Positions 21,945-32,163 of a stretch of 64,000 nt of DNA are shown here, one piece after another (position 1 is the stretch's first letter; each line of letters begins with the position of its first letter). The notes under the pieces are model-generated. The model searched no databases and was not told the DNA's origin. It worked only from the letters and a program-made list of their open reading frames with translations. The position numbers and the translations under genes were made by a program. The DNA is from Buxus sempervirens (lineage: Eukaryota; Streptophyta; Magnoliopsida; Buxales; Buxaceae), in assembly GCA_947561395.2 (NCBI GenBank), contig OX387192.1, positions 10,576,221 through 10,640,220 of the forward strand, given 5' to 3'.

Positions 21945-22398
21945 TGGCGACTCTGCTGGGGACTTGTGGATTTCAGCTTTTTTGGTGTTTGTTCATGTTT
22001 TTGACTTTTTGATTTGCTTGCTATTTTGTGTTTTTAGCATGTCTTTGTTTTGCTTGCTGTTTGGTGTTCTTAAGCATGTTGAATATGTTTTAAATCTAAA
22101 TTATTGTTTAAGAATTCATGGGGGTAGAACATGCTTAATTTTGATTTATAGGATTGTTTCTACAAACATGCGTAGGGGAGGTCCGTTTTGCTGAACCATG
22201 CTTATTTTTTGCTATATTTTTATAATAGCATGTTTTAATTTTCAGCATGATCTCCATGATGATTTTGGGTGTATAACATGATGATATGTTTGCATGATAG
22301 ATGATTTTTTTATGAGCATGTTTTAGGTGCTATAGGATTGCTTTATTTACTTGTTTATTTTAAATATGCTTTCCTATTATGCCTTGGTTTGTTTATGA
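21945..22398 (+). other. PBS and truncated leader downstream of LTR C
   Basis: TGGCGACTCTGCTGGGGA (21945-21962), then 436 bp nearly identical to 12730-13165, ending abruptly at TTTATG. This shows LTR C was also the 5' LTR of another copy that has been lost. Confidence 0.75.
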
Positions 22399-22446
22399 TT
22401 GATTTTTTCCCATGTCTCACAACTGGCGACTCTGCTGGGGCCATTG
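22399..22446 (+). other. Rearrangement junction between opposite Tat elements
   Basis: Bases 22399-22441 repeat the last ~26 bp of a plus-strand LTR together with the PBS. Six bases later the minus-strand 3' LTR begins, lacking its own terminal ~25-30 bp. The inserted piece is exactly the inverse of what that LTR end plus PBS would look like. Confidence 0.65.
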
Positions 22447-24246
22447 TTAATGATTTCCTCAATCATCACACGGGATTATATAAAACAAAGAGTCGCTACC
22501 ATTCAATTTAGGTGTGAATGGACACCAAAATATTAAATAAGCACAAAAGGCAATTTTTAGGGCAAAATATCCCTCCTAAAAAAAACAACCAGAGATGGGT
22601 AAGGGGATTAAGTTATGAACAGGGGAAGGTGTTAGGCACCCCTATTCATCCACACAAGGTGGTTGCCAGGTATTGTTCATGTTTAAAATAAAGGAAAAAG
22701 CTTGCTATAAAAATCACACAAAATCACAAAAAGAAGATAAAAATATATGGTTTTTTTCATATGAATATTCTGATTGATCCAGAACCATCAAATATGATCA
22801 TACCATTCCTAGGGTTTCATGATCAAAACAAAATTAAGATAAAATCAAATAAAATCAATTTAAAGTGAAAAATCCAAAAATCTGGCTTCAAGTCAAAATT
22901 CTAGAAATCTAGAAAAATATGATTTTTATGAAATATTTCGAAATTGAACTTGAATAGTCCAGGATATAGGTAAAGCCCAAATTTCACATTAAATCAGAAA
23001 ATCAAAACCAAAAATACCCACGTTGATGAAGAACACCAAAAGGGGAGAACTGAGACCGTAGGGTCTTCTCTCAATAATGAAAAACAATTTAAAAAACATC
23101 TCATGAAACCCTAGAATTTATTTTCAGGCTTCTGGATTTAGATTTATTATATTGATCATGATAAATCCAAGGTCCTAGCCTAAAATCACAAAAATCACGA
23201 AAATAGTGTTGTAGGTGCAAAAGTGGCAAAAATCCAAATTTTGGCAAAAAGAGCGGATCTCATGCTATAAACATCATAGACTCATGTCATTCATTCAGAT
23301 TCATCATAAAAAGCATTAAAACATGATCAGGATATTCAAAACAGCCACATCTCACAAATTAGAGCACATGGGGGTCTACCCTACGGATCCACCTGTTCTC
23401 TTTTCCCCAAGTTCTCTCTTCACGTTTTACGGCTAGAGAGACTCTTGAGGTACTTAGAGATAGGTTTGGTTACACAAACACAATAACAGGCTTTATTCTA
23501 AAAGAAAAAGAAAAAAAACAGATATGGGGTTCTATGCTAGGGATCCACCTGTTCCCCTTTCCCCTAGTTCTCTCTTCACGTTTTACGGCTAGAGAGACCC
23601 TTGAGGTACTTGGAGACAAGTTTAGGGATACAAAAACAGATATGGCCTTATTCTACAGCAATAGAGATGATCCTATTACTTCTAGAATTGAAGACAGAAA
23701 ATAAAAAGAGGATAGGGGACTTACCTGGATTGAGCAGGCAGAGCAGCAGGGATTCCTTTCCTTCTCTTGGAGCTTCTTAGAATTCCTTGACTTCAAAATT
23801 TCGTGGCCCTTAGCTAGAGGAGAGAGCCTCTATTTATAGACAAGCCCAGGGGTATGGTTGGTCCAGAAGGATATATCCTGATTCTCAGGATAGAGTGAAA
23901 TATAGAGATGATGCCCATCCATAGCCATCCAAGTTGACTTCAGCGAATAAAAGACATAATCCGCTCGTTTAAAGATATATTGGACTTCAAATAAAGCTCG
24001 GAAATCGAGAGGATGACAAAACTTGCACGTGTCTTTAATGCCCGTAAATACACTACGGTCCAACGGGGACCGTATAAATACTACGGACGCGCCTGCCCGT
24101 AGATATTTTGCGGGCGAGATCGGCCCGTGAAGCCAATACGGGCAAAGCCTGTTCATTCTATTTTTAGGCCTTTTTGACCTGTTTTAAGCTCTAATTACAT
24201 GTTTTTATTATTTTCTCATTTTGTAGTGCAATTTGGGGTGTCTACA
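22447..24246 (-). repeat. 3' LTR of the 21 kb element (terminal bases missing)
   Basis: Aligns without gaps to 41642-43441. The last ~25 bp of the LTR are replaced by the junction at 22399-22446. It contains the dyad array at 24041-24142. Confidence 0.85.
24041..24142. promoter_or_regulatory. 28-bp-period dyad array in 3' LTR (4 units)
   Basis: Four dyads with the same spacing as in the 5' LTR (43236-43337). Confidence 0.85.
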
Positions 24247-24262
24247 GCTGCCCCCTCTTTGC
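24247..24262 (-). other. Polypurine tract of the 21 kb element
   Basis: The minus strand reads GCAAAGAGGGGGCAGC next to the 3' LTR. It is identical to the PPT at 20113-20128. Confidence 0.8.
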
Positions 24263-24597
24263 TGGTAATTGGAACCAATTACAAGCAGAGAGCAAAAAGA
24301 CCCACCAATTGCACCTTCTGAGATTTTTGTATAATCAATTGCACTTTGCAAGGATTAGATGGATGATTTTTGAAAAAAGAATTGATTGTGGAAGATTTGC
24401 TAAGAAATCCCTCAGCTTAAGGGCCAAATCTTCCTCTCTCCTCTCACTGAGCACTTGTGGGCTATGAAGTGAGATTTGAGAAAATTTTTTTTAACAAAAG
24501 TGGGTAAGGTGGCAATCCTTGCAACTTACAACTAATATAAACATTGATCTCCTAAAAATTGTGAAAAAATGATAAAAATATGCAATTTTTGGCTTCG
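24263..24597 (-). other. Subterminal region shared with gag-only elements
   Basis: Non-coding. It matches the reverse complement of about 19800-20112. It holds repeated TGCAATTG-like words and the AATTGG/CCAATT inverted repeat beside the PPT. Shared ends would let both element types be processed by the same machinery. Confidence 0.65.
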
Positions 24598-24699
24598 CCC
24601 GTATTTGGCTTACGGACAGATCCTGCCCGTAGAGGGTTTACGGGCGACCGGGACCGTATGGATTTCACGGGCATTTGATGCCCGTACTGAGTTTACGGA
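24598..24699. promoter_or_regulatory. 28-bp-period dyad array at head of antisense gene 1 region (4 units)
   Basis: Units start at 24598, 24626, 24653 and 24681. Arms are CCCGTA/TACGGA, CCCGTA/TACGGG, ACCGTA/CACGGG and CCCGTA/TACGGA. One further dyad with N8 lies at 24773-24792. It is followed by an 8-bp inverted repeat AGTTCGCG-AA-CGCGAACT (24716-24733). Its position suggests a promoter for the plus-strand gene that starts at 26107. Confidence 0.8.
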
Positions 24700-26106
24700 T
24701 TTTACTCTCTTCTTAAGTTCGCGAACGCGAACTTTTTCTCTTCTGCTCGCATTCAAGCCCTAATTCTCTGCGACCGTATCTTCTCCTACGGTTTTCCATT
24801 CTTCTTTTTCAACAGTGACTTGTCTTCTATTTCCGACGAGCTTCTCATTTTCCGGCGACTCTCTTCCTCCGGGGACCTCTGTTCTCCATTGATTCCGGCG
24901 GCTTCATTTCTCGGCTATTCTCACATTCTCCGGCAACAACTTACTCATTCGGCCTTGTCATTTTTTTGTCAGAATAGTGGTGTCTTCGACGACTATCAAC
25001 TTCTCCTTGCGACAGTGACCTTGCCGAGACTGCTTCCTTTCACTCCAAGTATCACTCAAACATCTCCTGTGAGTGGGTTTGAAGCTTCCCTTTCTATTTT
25101 GCAAACTTCTCATTCGACCCACACAGGTATGTCGAACAGTAGCTTTCACCTTAACTATTTTGACTGAGAATCATTGTTCAAAATCCATGACTGAATGAAC
25201 ACAATGATTTTTTATTGTTTCTGCTCAATTTACAGAGTTCTTCAACACCTTTTCTGATCATATGAAATTGAATGACTTGTGTCTCATGAACCAAACTCTT
25301 ATGCTGTTAATTCCTGTCTGAATATGATTGCAAATTTTTGAATGAATGCACTAGTACTTGAATGGCCAAACTCCCTCAAATTTTGGCTTGTTCATCATTA
25401 TAGGCTGCCAATTTCCTTGCCAATGACACCTATGAGAATGTAATGCTTCTGGATTCATGTTTGACCCATGCTCAATTTTCTCAGTTATTGAACTGCTGTG
25501 CTGCCTTGTTGAAATCATGTTTTGATTGGTGCTGTATTTTTCATGATTTTGATGCATGCTAGTAGACTTTTGTATGCTCAATACCAGCTTCCAGACCGTT
25601 GCTTTAAGTTTCTTGAAACTTTGCTTTGATCATGGGATGCTAGATGATTGCTCACCCATGCATTTTTTTAGAAAATTGGTTTTGACCAGCTTTCTGAATC
25701 TGTAATCGAATAAGTCTAAACTTGATGAGCAGTTCTCTTACCACAATCACAACACAATTAGGCTTGAATTTCCGTCCTGAAACCAAAATACAAAAGAGAA
25801 GATTAAAATCAATCCTTAACACACATATCTTTTTTTTTTGTGATATAAATAGAATATATAGGAAGCCTAAACTTTCTACATATAATTTTTATATATTTTC
25901 TTGATTAAAGCAAAGACAAGTAAATAAAACAGTAAAATTTCTCCAAACATAAAAATAAACTCCTTCTGATTTGATTGGGAGTTTCTGAATCATTTTCTTC
26001 CATTTTCCATTTTCTTTTTCCTGTAAATCAATTGATCTTGGTTATAATGATTAATCAAGCAACTAAAAATTTAAATAATTAATCATCTCCCTGATTTGAA
26101 CCGTAG
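24700..26106 (+). other. Probable 5' UTR and leader intron of antisense gene 1
   Basis: No TATA box is clear after the array. A donor-like CACACAG|GTATGTCG lies near 25126, and an acceptor-like TAG sits immediately before the ATG at 26107, so a leader intron of about 980 nt is possible. The 115-codon frame at 24820-25167 looks like UTR rather than protein. Confidence 0.4.
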
Positions 26107-29030
26107 ATGGCCCGCCTTAGATCGGCTTCTCGAGATCCTGCAGATGAGCCTTCCTCCTCGAGGGTTAGGCGAGATCCTGCTGATGTGGCCTCGTCTTCGA
26201 GGGCTGAGAGGGATTCCGATTCTGATATCCCAGATTTCCCTTCTGGGGATTCGCGTGAGGCGACCCCAGAGGTATACTCTAACCTTTCTGCAATTTCCTA
26301 TCCTTTCCCAAAATACATCTTCCTGATTCTCCCATTATTTTCTTTTAGCCGGCTGTTGAGGCTTCTGGCAGAGATAGGAGCCGTAGCAGACGCAGAGCTG
26401 GAGGCAGAGATGGAGGCCATGATGAGGGCCATAGAGGAGGCTGCAGAGGGGGCCGTGGCAGGGATGAGGCCAGGACCAGGGTTGAGATCCCTGAGGAGGT
26501 GGCTGCCCAGATTAGGGACACCGATCTTCTGCATGGCTTGAGGACTCATCCCTCAGCATGCGTTAGGGCGGATATCCCTTTGGAGTATCCGATGTCCCAT
26601 TATAGAGGGAGCTGGGCCAGCTTCACTAGATTTTTGAGAGCTTGCAGTTCGGCCTATCGTCGGGAGCTAGGATTGTACGGTTTCGGCATGTTTATCACCA
26701 TCCCGGACGTTCGCTTGGATCGAGCCCTCATTGCAGCATTATTGGAGAGGTTTTTCCCAGAGACCTTGAGCTTCCACTTCCCAGATATTGAGATTGGGAT
26801 CCGGCCTTCTGATTTCACGCTCATCACCGGGATTAGGATGATCGGTGATGTTATTACTGAGATGGCGATGCCAGAGGCCGATGAGATTGCTGGTTATCTT
26901 GGATACATTGTGCTGCCTCCTGAGGCCTGGGATCGGGGGAGAGCTAGATTGTCTCTGACATGGTTGAGAGAGACTTTCCGGAGGAGGCAGTTTGGCCAGC
27001 TTGCTGCCGGTGATCACGTATTCCCCTTCGCCTTCAGATTTCTTTTTCTGTATATGATGGGATCCTGCTTCTTCCCAGAGGACACGACTTCAGTTAGTCC
27101 TCACTTCTTGAGTCTTCTGGGAGATTTGCAGTGGGCGAGGAGGTACGCCTGGGGCCCACTCATATTTGGTACTATTCTGGCTGGCCTGCGCCGATCAGTG
27201 AGTGGCCTCTCTACATCCAGAGGGGCTGGAGTTGGATGCCGGTTCTTCTGGCCTTTTCTGCAGGTGAAATGTTTATTTTCTTTTTTTTTTCACTCTTTCT
27301 CTTTTCCTTATCTCTCTTTTTCTATTCTTCTGACTATTTTCTTCTTTCTTGTAGTTTTTTGCTAGGGTTTATATACCCTATTTCCGCCCTACCTCTACGA
27401 TGCCTGAGGAGACGTATCCTATGGCACTTAGATGGTGTCATGTAGAGCACGACTCTGAAAAGAGTCGTCCCAGGTCCGTCCGGGCCCACTTGGACAGGTT
27501 GTATCGGTCTGAGGTAATCTTCTTTAATTTCTCTACTTTCTTCTTTTCTTTTCTTCCTGTACTCGCATATCTGATGTCTTGTTCTGTTTTTCAGCTATTT
27601 GTCCCCAGGATGGAGGACATTCATGAGGTGCTAGCCCTGCAGGCAGCCAGAGATGATGCATTTGTCCCTGACCAGAGACGACAGAGATACCAGTTCTTTA
27701 TTGGTCAGCTGGGCAGCATCTGGTATTGCGGTGAGCGCTTCTTCTTTCAGCATGTGGGAGAGCCACGGATTCCTACCATCCCGCCAGATACTACTCCTTT
27801 CTATCCTCCTATGCCTGTTGATCCTGCCCAGTTCTTGGATTGGACTGAGGCAGAGACATTATTGGAGGAGGGTGACTATGATGCCTGGTTCAGGCGAGCT
27901 TCTGTTGGGTGCCTCATGTCACCCATGCCTGTCCGTGGCGGAGTCACGGAGATAGGAGGGGTAGTGATTAGGGCCTACGACACCACGGTATGCCTTCTTC
28001 CTTCTCTGATCTTCTATTTCCATTTCATTAGCATTTTTTTCGGACTTCTTTCTTTGCTATTTCAGGAGGCTCAGTTGGCAGAGATCAGGTCTCGCTATGC
28101 TGATTTAGAGCGCCAGCGTGATGCAGCGATCGCTGAGCGGGACGCCCTCTATATCACTATTTCCGATCTCCGGGGGCAGCTAGCCAGAGCCCAGGGCCAG
28201 GAGGGTCCATCTGATGCACAGGACCAGGCGGGTCCGTCTGATACTCAGGTTAATTTCTTCTTTTATTTCCATTCCTGCTTTTGTATTAGCCTATGTTGTT
28301 CTGACTGAATTTTTTTTCTTAGTTTCAGGAGTACACAGCTGGTCCCTCTTCACCTACTTCACCCGTGCCTATGCATTTCCGGGATGAGGTGTTTTCTGTG
28401 GCACGGGTGGAGTTCGTGACGTCTCCCAGTCCAGTGGAGGTTCCTGCAGCAGAGCCCGAGATCGAGGCTGATATTGTACCTGCTGCTGAGGACGTGCCAG
28501 AGTCTGCCCCAGTAGCTGAGACTGCTCCTGCTACATCTGTTGGTGTTGATATGGATTCCGCTATGGACGCCGCTGTGGTAGAGCCTACCGTGGAGACTGC
28601 CGTGATGGAGGAGGCTACAGCTGATCCTGTAGAGCCCGAGGTGGAGATGACTGCTACTGAGCCTGTGGAGCCGGAGGTTGATGTACCTGGGACATCTGCT
28701 CCTGCTGGTCCTGTTAGTCCTGATATGGAGGATGCGGAGGTGACACATGCTGCTGTTGATCCTTCTGCGGATTCTTCCCGTACAGATTCTGATCCCGATT
28801 CTACGGGATATGTAGATACTTCAGGGTACGTCCCTCCTGATCATCCCACTGCTGGTCTTGTGCCTTTATATATGTGGCATGATATTCAGTCTGTTTTGAG
28901 CAGGATGACGCGTAGCACGGCCCGCAATGTTGTGTGGCATGTCTTTGAGCGCCGGCGATCTACAGGCCGTGGTCGAGGCAGAGGACGAGGCCGTGGCCGT
29001 AGGAGCGGACCTGCATGGCCATTAGATTAG
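26107..29030 (+). CDS. Antisense gene 1: plant-mobile-domain (PMD) protein, six exons, ~840 aa
   Basis: Predicted exons: 26107-26271, 26349-27263, 27355-27513, 27595-27987, 28066-28248 and 28323-29030. All introns have GT-AG borders with pyrimidine tracts and all are phase 0, and the joined frame stays open. The first ~120 residues are Arg/Ser/Gly-rich. A region typical of the plant mobile domain (aminotransferase-like) follows in exons 2-4, with motifs such as FHFPDIEIGIRPSDFTLITG and WCHVEHDSEKSRPRSVRAHL. Then come a short coiled coil (exon 5), an acidic Pro/Val/Glu-rich tail and a Gly-Arg C-terminus. It runs opposite to the retroelement, between integrase and PPT, where Tat-lineage elements are known to carry extra frames. 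The function is unknown; cellular PMD proteins (MAIN/MAIL1) act in transposon silencing. The last acceptor is ambiguous (28323 or 28329). Confidence 0.75.
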
Positions 29031-29234
29031 GATTCTTCCATGTACCTTTGTATTTTTTTGCAAAAGTGATGTAAACATTCATATATATAAAAGAAGTTTG
29101 TTTTATTTCCATTTGTGTTCTTTCTTCTTTATTTACAGTATTTATTATCTGATGAATGTTAAAACAGGGACAGGTGAAGCTTAGGGAAACCAAAGAAATT
29201 AAAAATTCCCATTTTTTTGCATTTTTTCGAAGGA
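29031..29234 (+). other. 3' UTR of antisense gene 1
   Basis: AT-rich stretch with TATATATAAAAG and TTTGTTTTAT words suited to polyadenylation. No gene seen. Confidence 0.4.
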
Positions 29235-29364
29235 ACCGTACTTATACTACGAGCAGGCTGTGCCCGTAAAGTTATTACGGGCGTACTTTGCCCGTGAAAT
29301 TTTCACGGTCAGGCGTGTCCGTAATTCCTATACGGGCGAGCCTTGCCCGTAATATAATTACGGA
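29235..29364. promoter_or_regulatory. 28-bp-period dyad array in promoter of antisense gene 2 (5 units)
   Basis: Units start at 29235, 29263, 29291, 29318 and 29346. The third has CCCGTG paired with CACGGT, which keeps a complementary arm by changing both sides. The array ends 23 bp before the TATA box of the gene. Confidence 0.88.
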
Positions 29365-29387
29365 ATTTACTGTCTTACGATTTTTTC

Positions 29388-29395
29388 TATATAAA
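29388..29395 (+). promoter_or_regulatory. TATA box of antisense gene 2
   Basis: TATATAAA, 92 bp upstream of the ATG at 29487 and just downstream of the dyad array. Confidence 0.7.
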
Positions 29396-29486
29396 CTCCT
29401 AGGGAACATCATTGTGACACTTTTATTAATTGAAAAACTCCCTGAGCACGTCTTTTCTCGCTTTCCTTGGCTTCTTTGGCGCTTCC

Positions 29487-31209
29487 ATGGCTTCCCCTAC
29501 GCCGCTTTCTCCTGCCTTTGAATCTCCTCCTGCAAGACAACCTGTTAGATCAAAACCTCCTAATCTTACCAGGTACAATATTGTGGATTCCTTTTATGAT
29601 AGATGGGTTAACTCCATGACCCTTGATGAGGAGATTCGTTGGGATTCCATTCACTTAGGGCACATCCTACACCTCCCTAAAATTCCCTTTAAGTGGGAAA
29701 TCATTGAAGCTTTGATAGGCCATTGGGTACCTGAGCTGAATCTCTTCCGTTTTGATGATAAAGAGATGACTCCTACCATAGAAGAGATTGAAACCATCCT
29801 TGGCCTTAGATTTTCTGAAAAAGTTGTGAACCCACCCCTAAAGCTTAGTTATAAAAAAGAGGCTTCCACTTTCTTGGGTATAGGGAAGAAGGACTTAGGA
29901 AATTCTGATGCACTATTGACCTTGTCCAAGACCTTTTTGACTGAAAAACTTCTGAGGAGTAATGACAAGGACTCTAGGTTTAATGCATTGATCCTGATAG
30001 TGGTCAATCAGCTGCTTTTTCCACGGGGTGATGACCAGGTTGACTTGGCTCTCATCTCAGTTATCTGTCAGGTTAGGGAACGCGAGAGGTTGGCCCCTAT
30101 GATCCTAGCAGAGATATATCAGGCTCTTACTGATTGTTATTTCAGGAAGAAGAAACGCTTCCTTGCCTGCGCCCCTATCCTACAGGTAAAATATGCATAT
30201 ATTTTTTTTCTTCTATTTTTTTTTTCTATTCTTCCTTTCCTTTCTTTCTTTTTTTTTTTCTTTTTCTTTTTTTTTTCTTTTTGGAAATAAATTAAAATAC
30301 TCCCTTTTTCTGCAGCTTTGGTTGCTTGACCATCTTAGCCAGGTTGAAGAAATAACTCGCCGCTTCTTTCCAAGATTGAAAGTTCCTGTTTTGATGAGCA
30401 ATAGGGGATGTCCTAACATCCAAGGTGGCAAGCAAGGCTGGTTCACTTTCTTGGGTACTCTCCAGGATGATCAAGTGAGATGGCCTGGCACTTATCAGCC
30501 CACTCTAGAGACAGTGATCAGCTTTAGAGATAAAAACTTTCTGGCCCTAGCAGGCTTGAAATCTGCTGTTCTCTATCTTCCTTTGAGGGTTCTTCGGCAA
30601 TTTGGAGCGACCCAGGGAATTATGATTCCCACAGGTTATGAGAGCTTTATAGGGCCACTTACTTCAGCCACCATGGGGTTAAATGCTTAATTAATGAAAG
30701 AGTGGTCCTATGTTTGCTTTCTGCGGGGTCCAGTCTTTTCTGAGTCCCATGTGAAGGACTATCACTTCTGGATCAAGGAACAGGTGCAGAGTCATGCCCC
30801 AGTACCAGAGGATCCTCCTGCAATTCTTCCTCCTACTTATGAGGACATTCTGGAGTCAGAAAGGGCAACCCATAAGCGGCTTCAACAAATATGGGTACGG
30901 GAGGCTCAAGAACTTAGGATAAAAGTCCTTGTTCTGGAGAGGAAGCTTGAAGAGCAGAAGTCTGGCCGCATTGCCATGGAGAAGAAACTTGAAGAACAAA
31001 GGCAGGCTCGTCGCTTTGAAGTCCGTGTGATGCGGAAGAAATATCAGGATTCCTTGGCTGACCTTAGGGCGTTGAAGATCAAGCTTTCTTTTTCAGATGA
31101 GGTCATCTCCTTTTTGAGTGATCCTGATGCAGAGGGTGCTTCTGGAATCATTGCAACTCAGGCAGCTAGGATTAGGGAGCTTGAGGAGCAGTTAGGGAGT
31201 AGGGATTAG
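29487..31209 (+). pseudogene. Antisense gene 2: DUF7745-like protein with C-terminal coiled coil, two exons, one stop
   Basis: Exon 1 is 29487-30185 (start MASPTPLSP), the intron 30186-30315 (GT-AG, with a very long pyrimidine tract), exon 2 30316-31209, phase 0. The exon 1 region with FDDKEMTPTIEEIETILGL and FALI-like/VNQLLFPRGDDQVDLALI features resembles the plant family I know as DUF7745. Exon 2 continues it (LWLLDHLSQ, RRFFPRLKVP, RQFGATQGI). A coiled coil fills the last ~130 residues. An in-frame TAA at 30688-30690 breaks the frame between domain and coiled coil; the reading frame resumes directly after it. It may be a recent nonsense mutation or give a truncated product. The role is unknown. 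Confidence 0.65.
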
Positions 31210-31658
31210 ATTCTTTCATCATTTTTTTTTCTTTTCATTTTTTTCATACTTTTTTACAAAAGCAAACTCCATTAGTGGAAAGATATTAGATTTGATTCAA
31301 AAATAGGTTTTATATTATTGGCCTCAGAATTCTCAGATGCTTATAAAAACAGAAGTTTTATGAAAAAGTATTTGATTTCTCATCACTGGCCAAAGTATAG
31401 TTTTTTTTTTTTTTTTTTGAAAGCTGATCCAAAACACTTAATCACATATAATTAAAGGAATTAAAATCAGGTTGAATAATGAGAAGGGTAGTCCAAGCAA
31501 TAGGGAGAGACCAAATTTGTCTACCCCGTGACCTTTAGAATCATCCCCTAATGATTTTTCCTTCATGATTGGCCTTGCTAATCTGCTCAGTTTCCAGTGC
31601 TTATGCTGATTTGAAACTTAGACCACATGATCAGCTCAACCCTTGATTCTTTTCTTCT

Positions 31659-31693
<35 letters not shown>

Positions 31694-32163
31694 GCCCTTC
31701 TTGCCCCTAGTGCCAATTACGGTTTTCACTAGGGTTGGCCTCTGCATTCCGTCATCACCAATCTTACTCTGAAAGTTGAATGAATATACTAAAATCACCG
31801 AGGTCTTAATAATAGGACGAAACAAAGGCTAGGTTCGGTTTATGAAAGAAAGGTATTAAAGGCTCAAAATTTTCTAAGCGTGAAAATGGGTCAACTGGAC
31901 TTACAGTCATGGTGAATTCAATCCCATTCTTCTTCTTTTGTATTTGGCATTTATTTGCCCCTATTTTTTTTCTTTTTTTTTTTTAATTTTTTTTCTTTTT
32001 GCCCCTATTGGCCTTGCCCTTATTGGCGTTGCCCCAGTATAAGGCTGTAAGTCCAGTTTGGGTTTAACAAAAAAAACGAACATGCTCAAATTGGTTTGAC
32101 TAAGGATTCAAATTTTGGGATATAAAGAACAATGGCCTCAGATCATTTCCTAGTAATATTCAT
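31210..32163 (-). other. Non-coding spacer between integrase and antisense gene 2
   Basis: T-rich on the plus strand, with several pyrimidine runs (31400-31420, 31650-31692, 31965-32000). Parts resemble 17550-18300 of the gag-only element and 44940-45300 of the old Tat remnant. No gene seen. Confidence 0.6.

Larger units (their letters stand above)
9051..22398 (+). mobile_element. Compound gag-only Tat element with three LTRs
   Basis: Order: LTR A (9051-10862), PBS, 5 bp, LTR B (10888-12709), PBS, leader, gag, degenerate 3' region, PPT, LTR C (20129-21942), PBS, 436 bp of leader. A single insertion has two LTRs. The PBS after LTR A and the PBS plus leader after LTR C mean that each LTR once acted as a 5' LTR, as expected after unequal recombination between tandem copies or after nested insertion. 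LTR B to LTR C is a complete non-autonomous unit of 11 kb without pol. No matching TSD was found at the outer ends. Confidence 0.8.

Noticed and set aside
21901-22194. 97-codon frame across LTR end, PBS and leader
   Set aside because: Its span covers the PBS, it has no family resemblance, and its conservation equals that of the surrounding DNA.
24820-25167. 115-codon frame upstream of the PMD gene
   Set aside because: Pyrimidine-rich like a 5' UTR and no domain. It fits better as untranslated exon of antisense gene 1.
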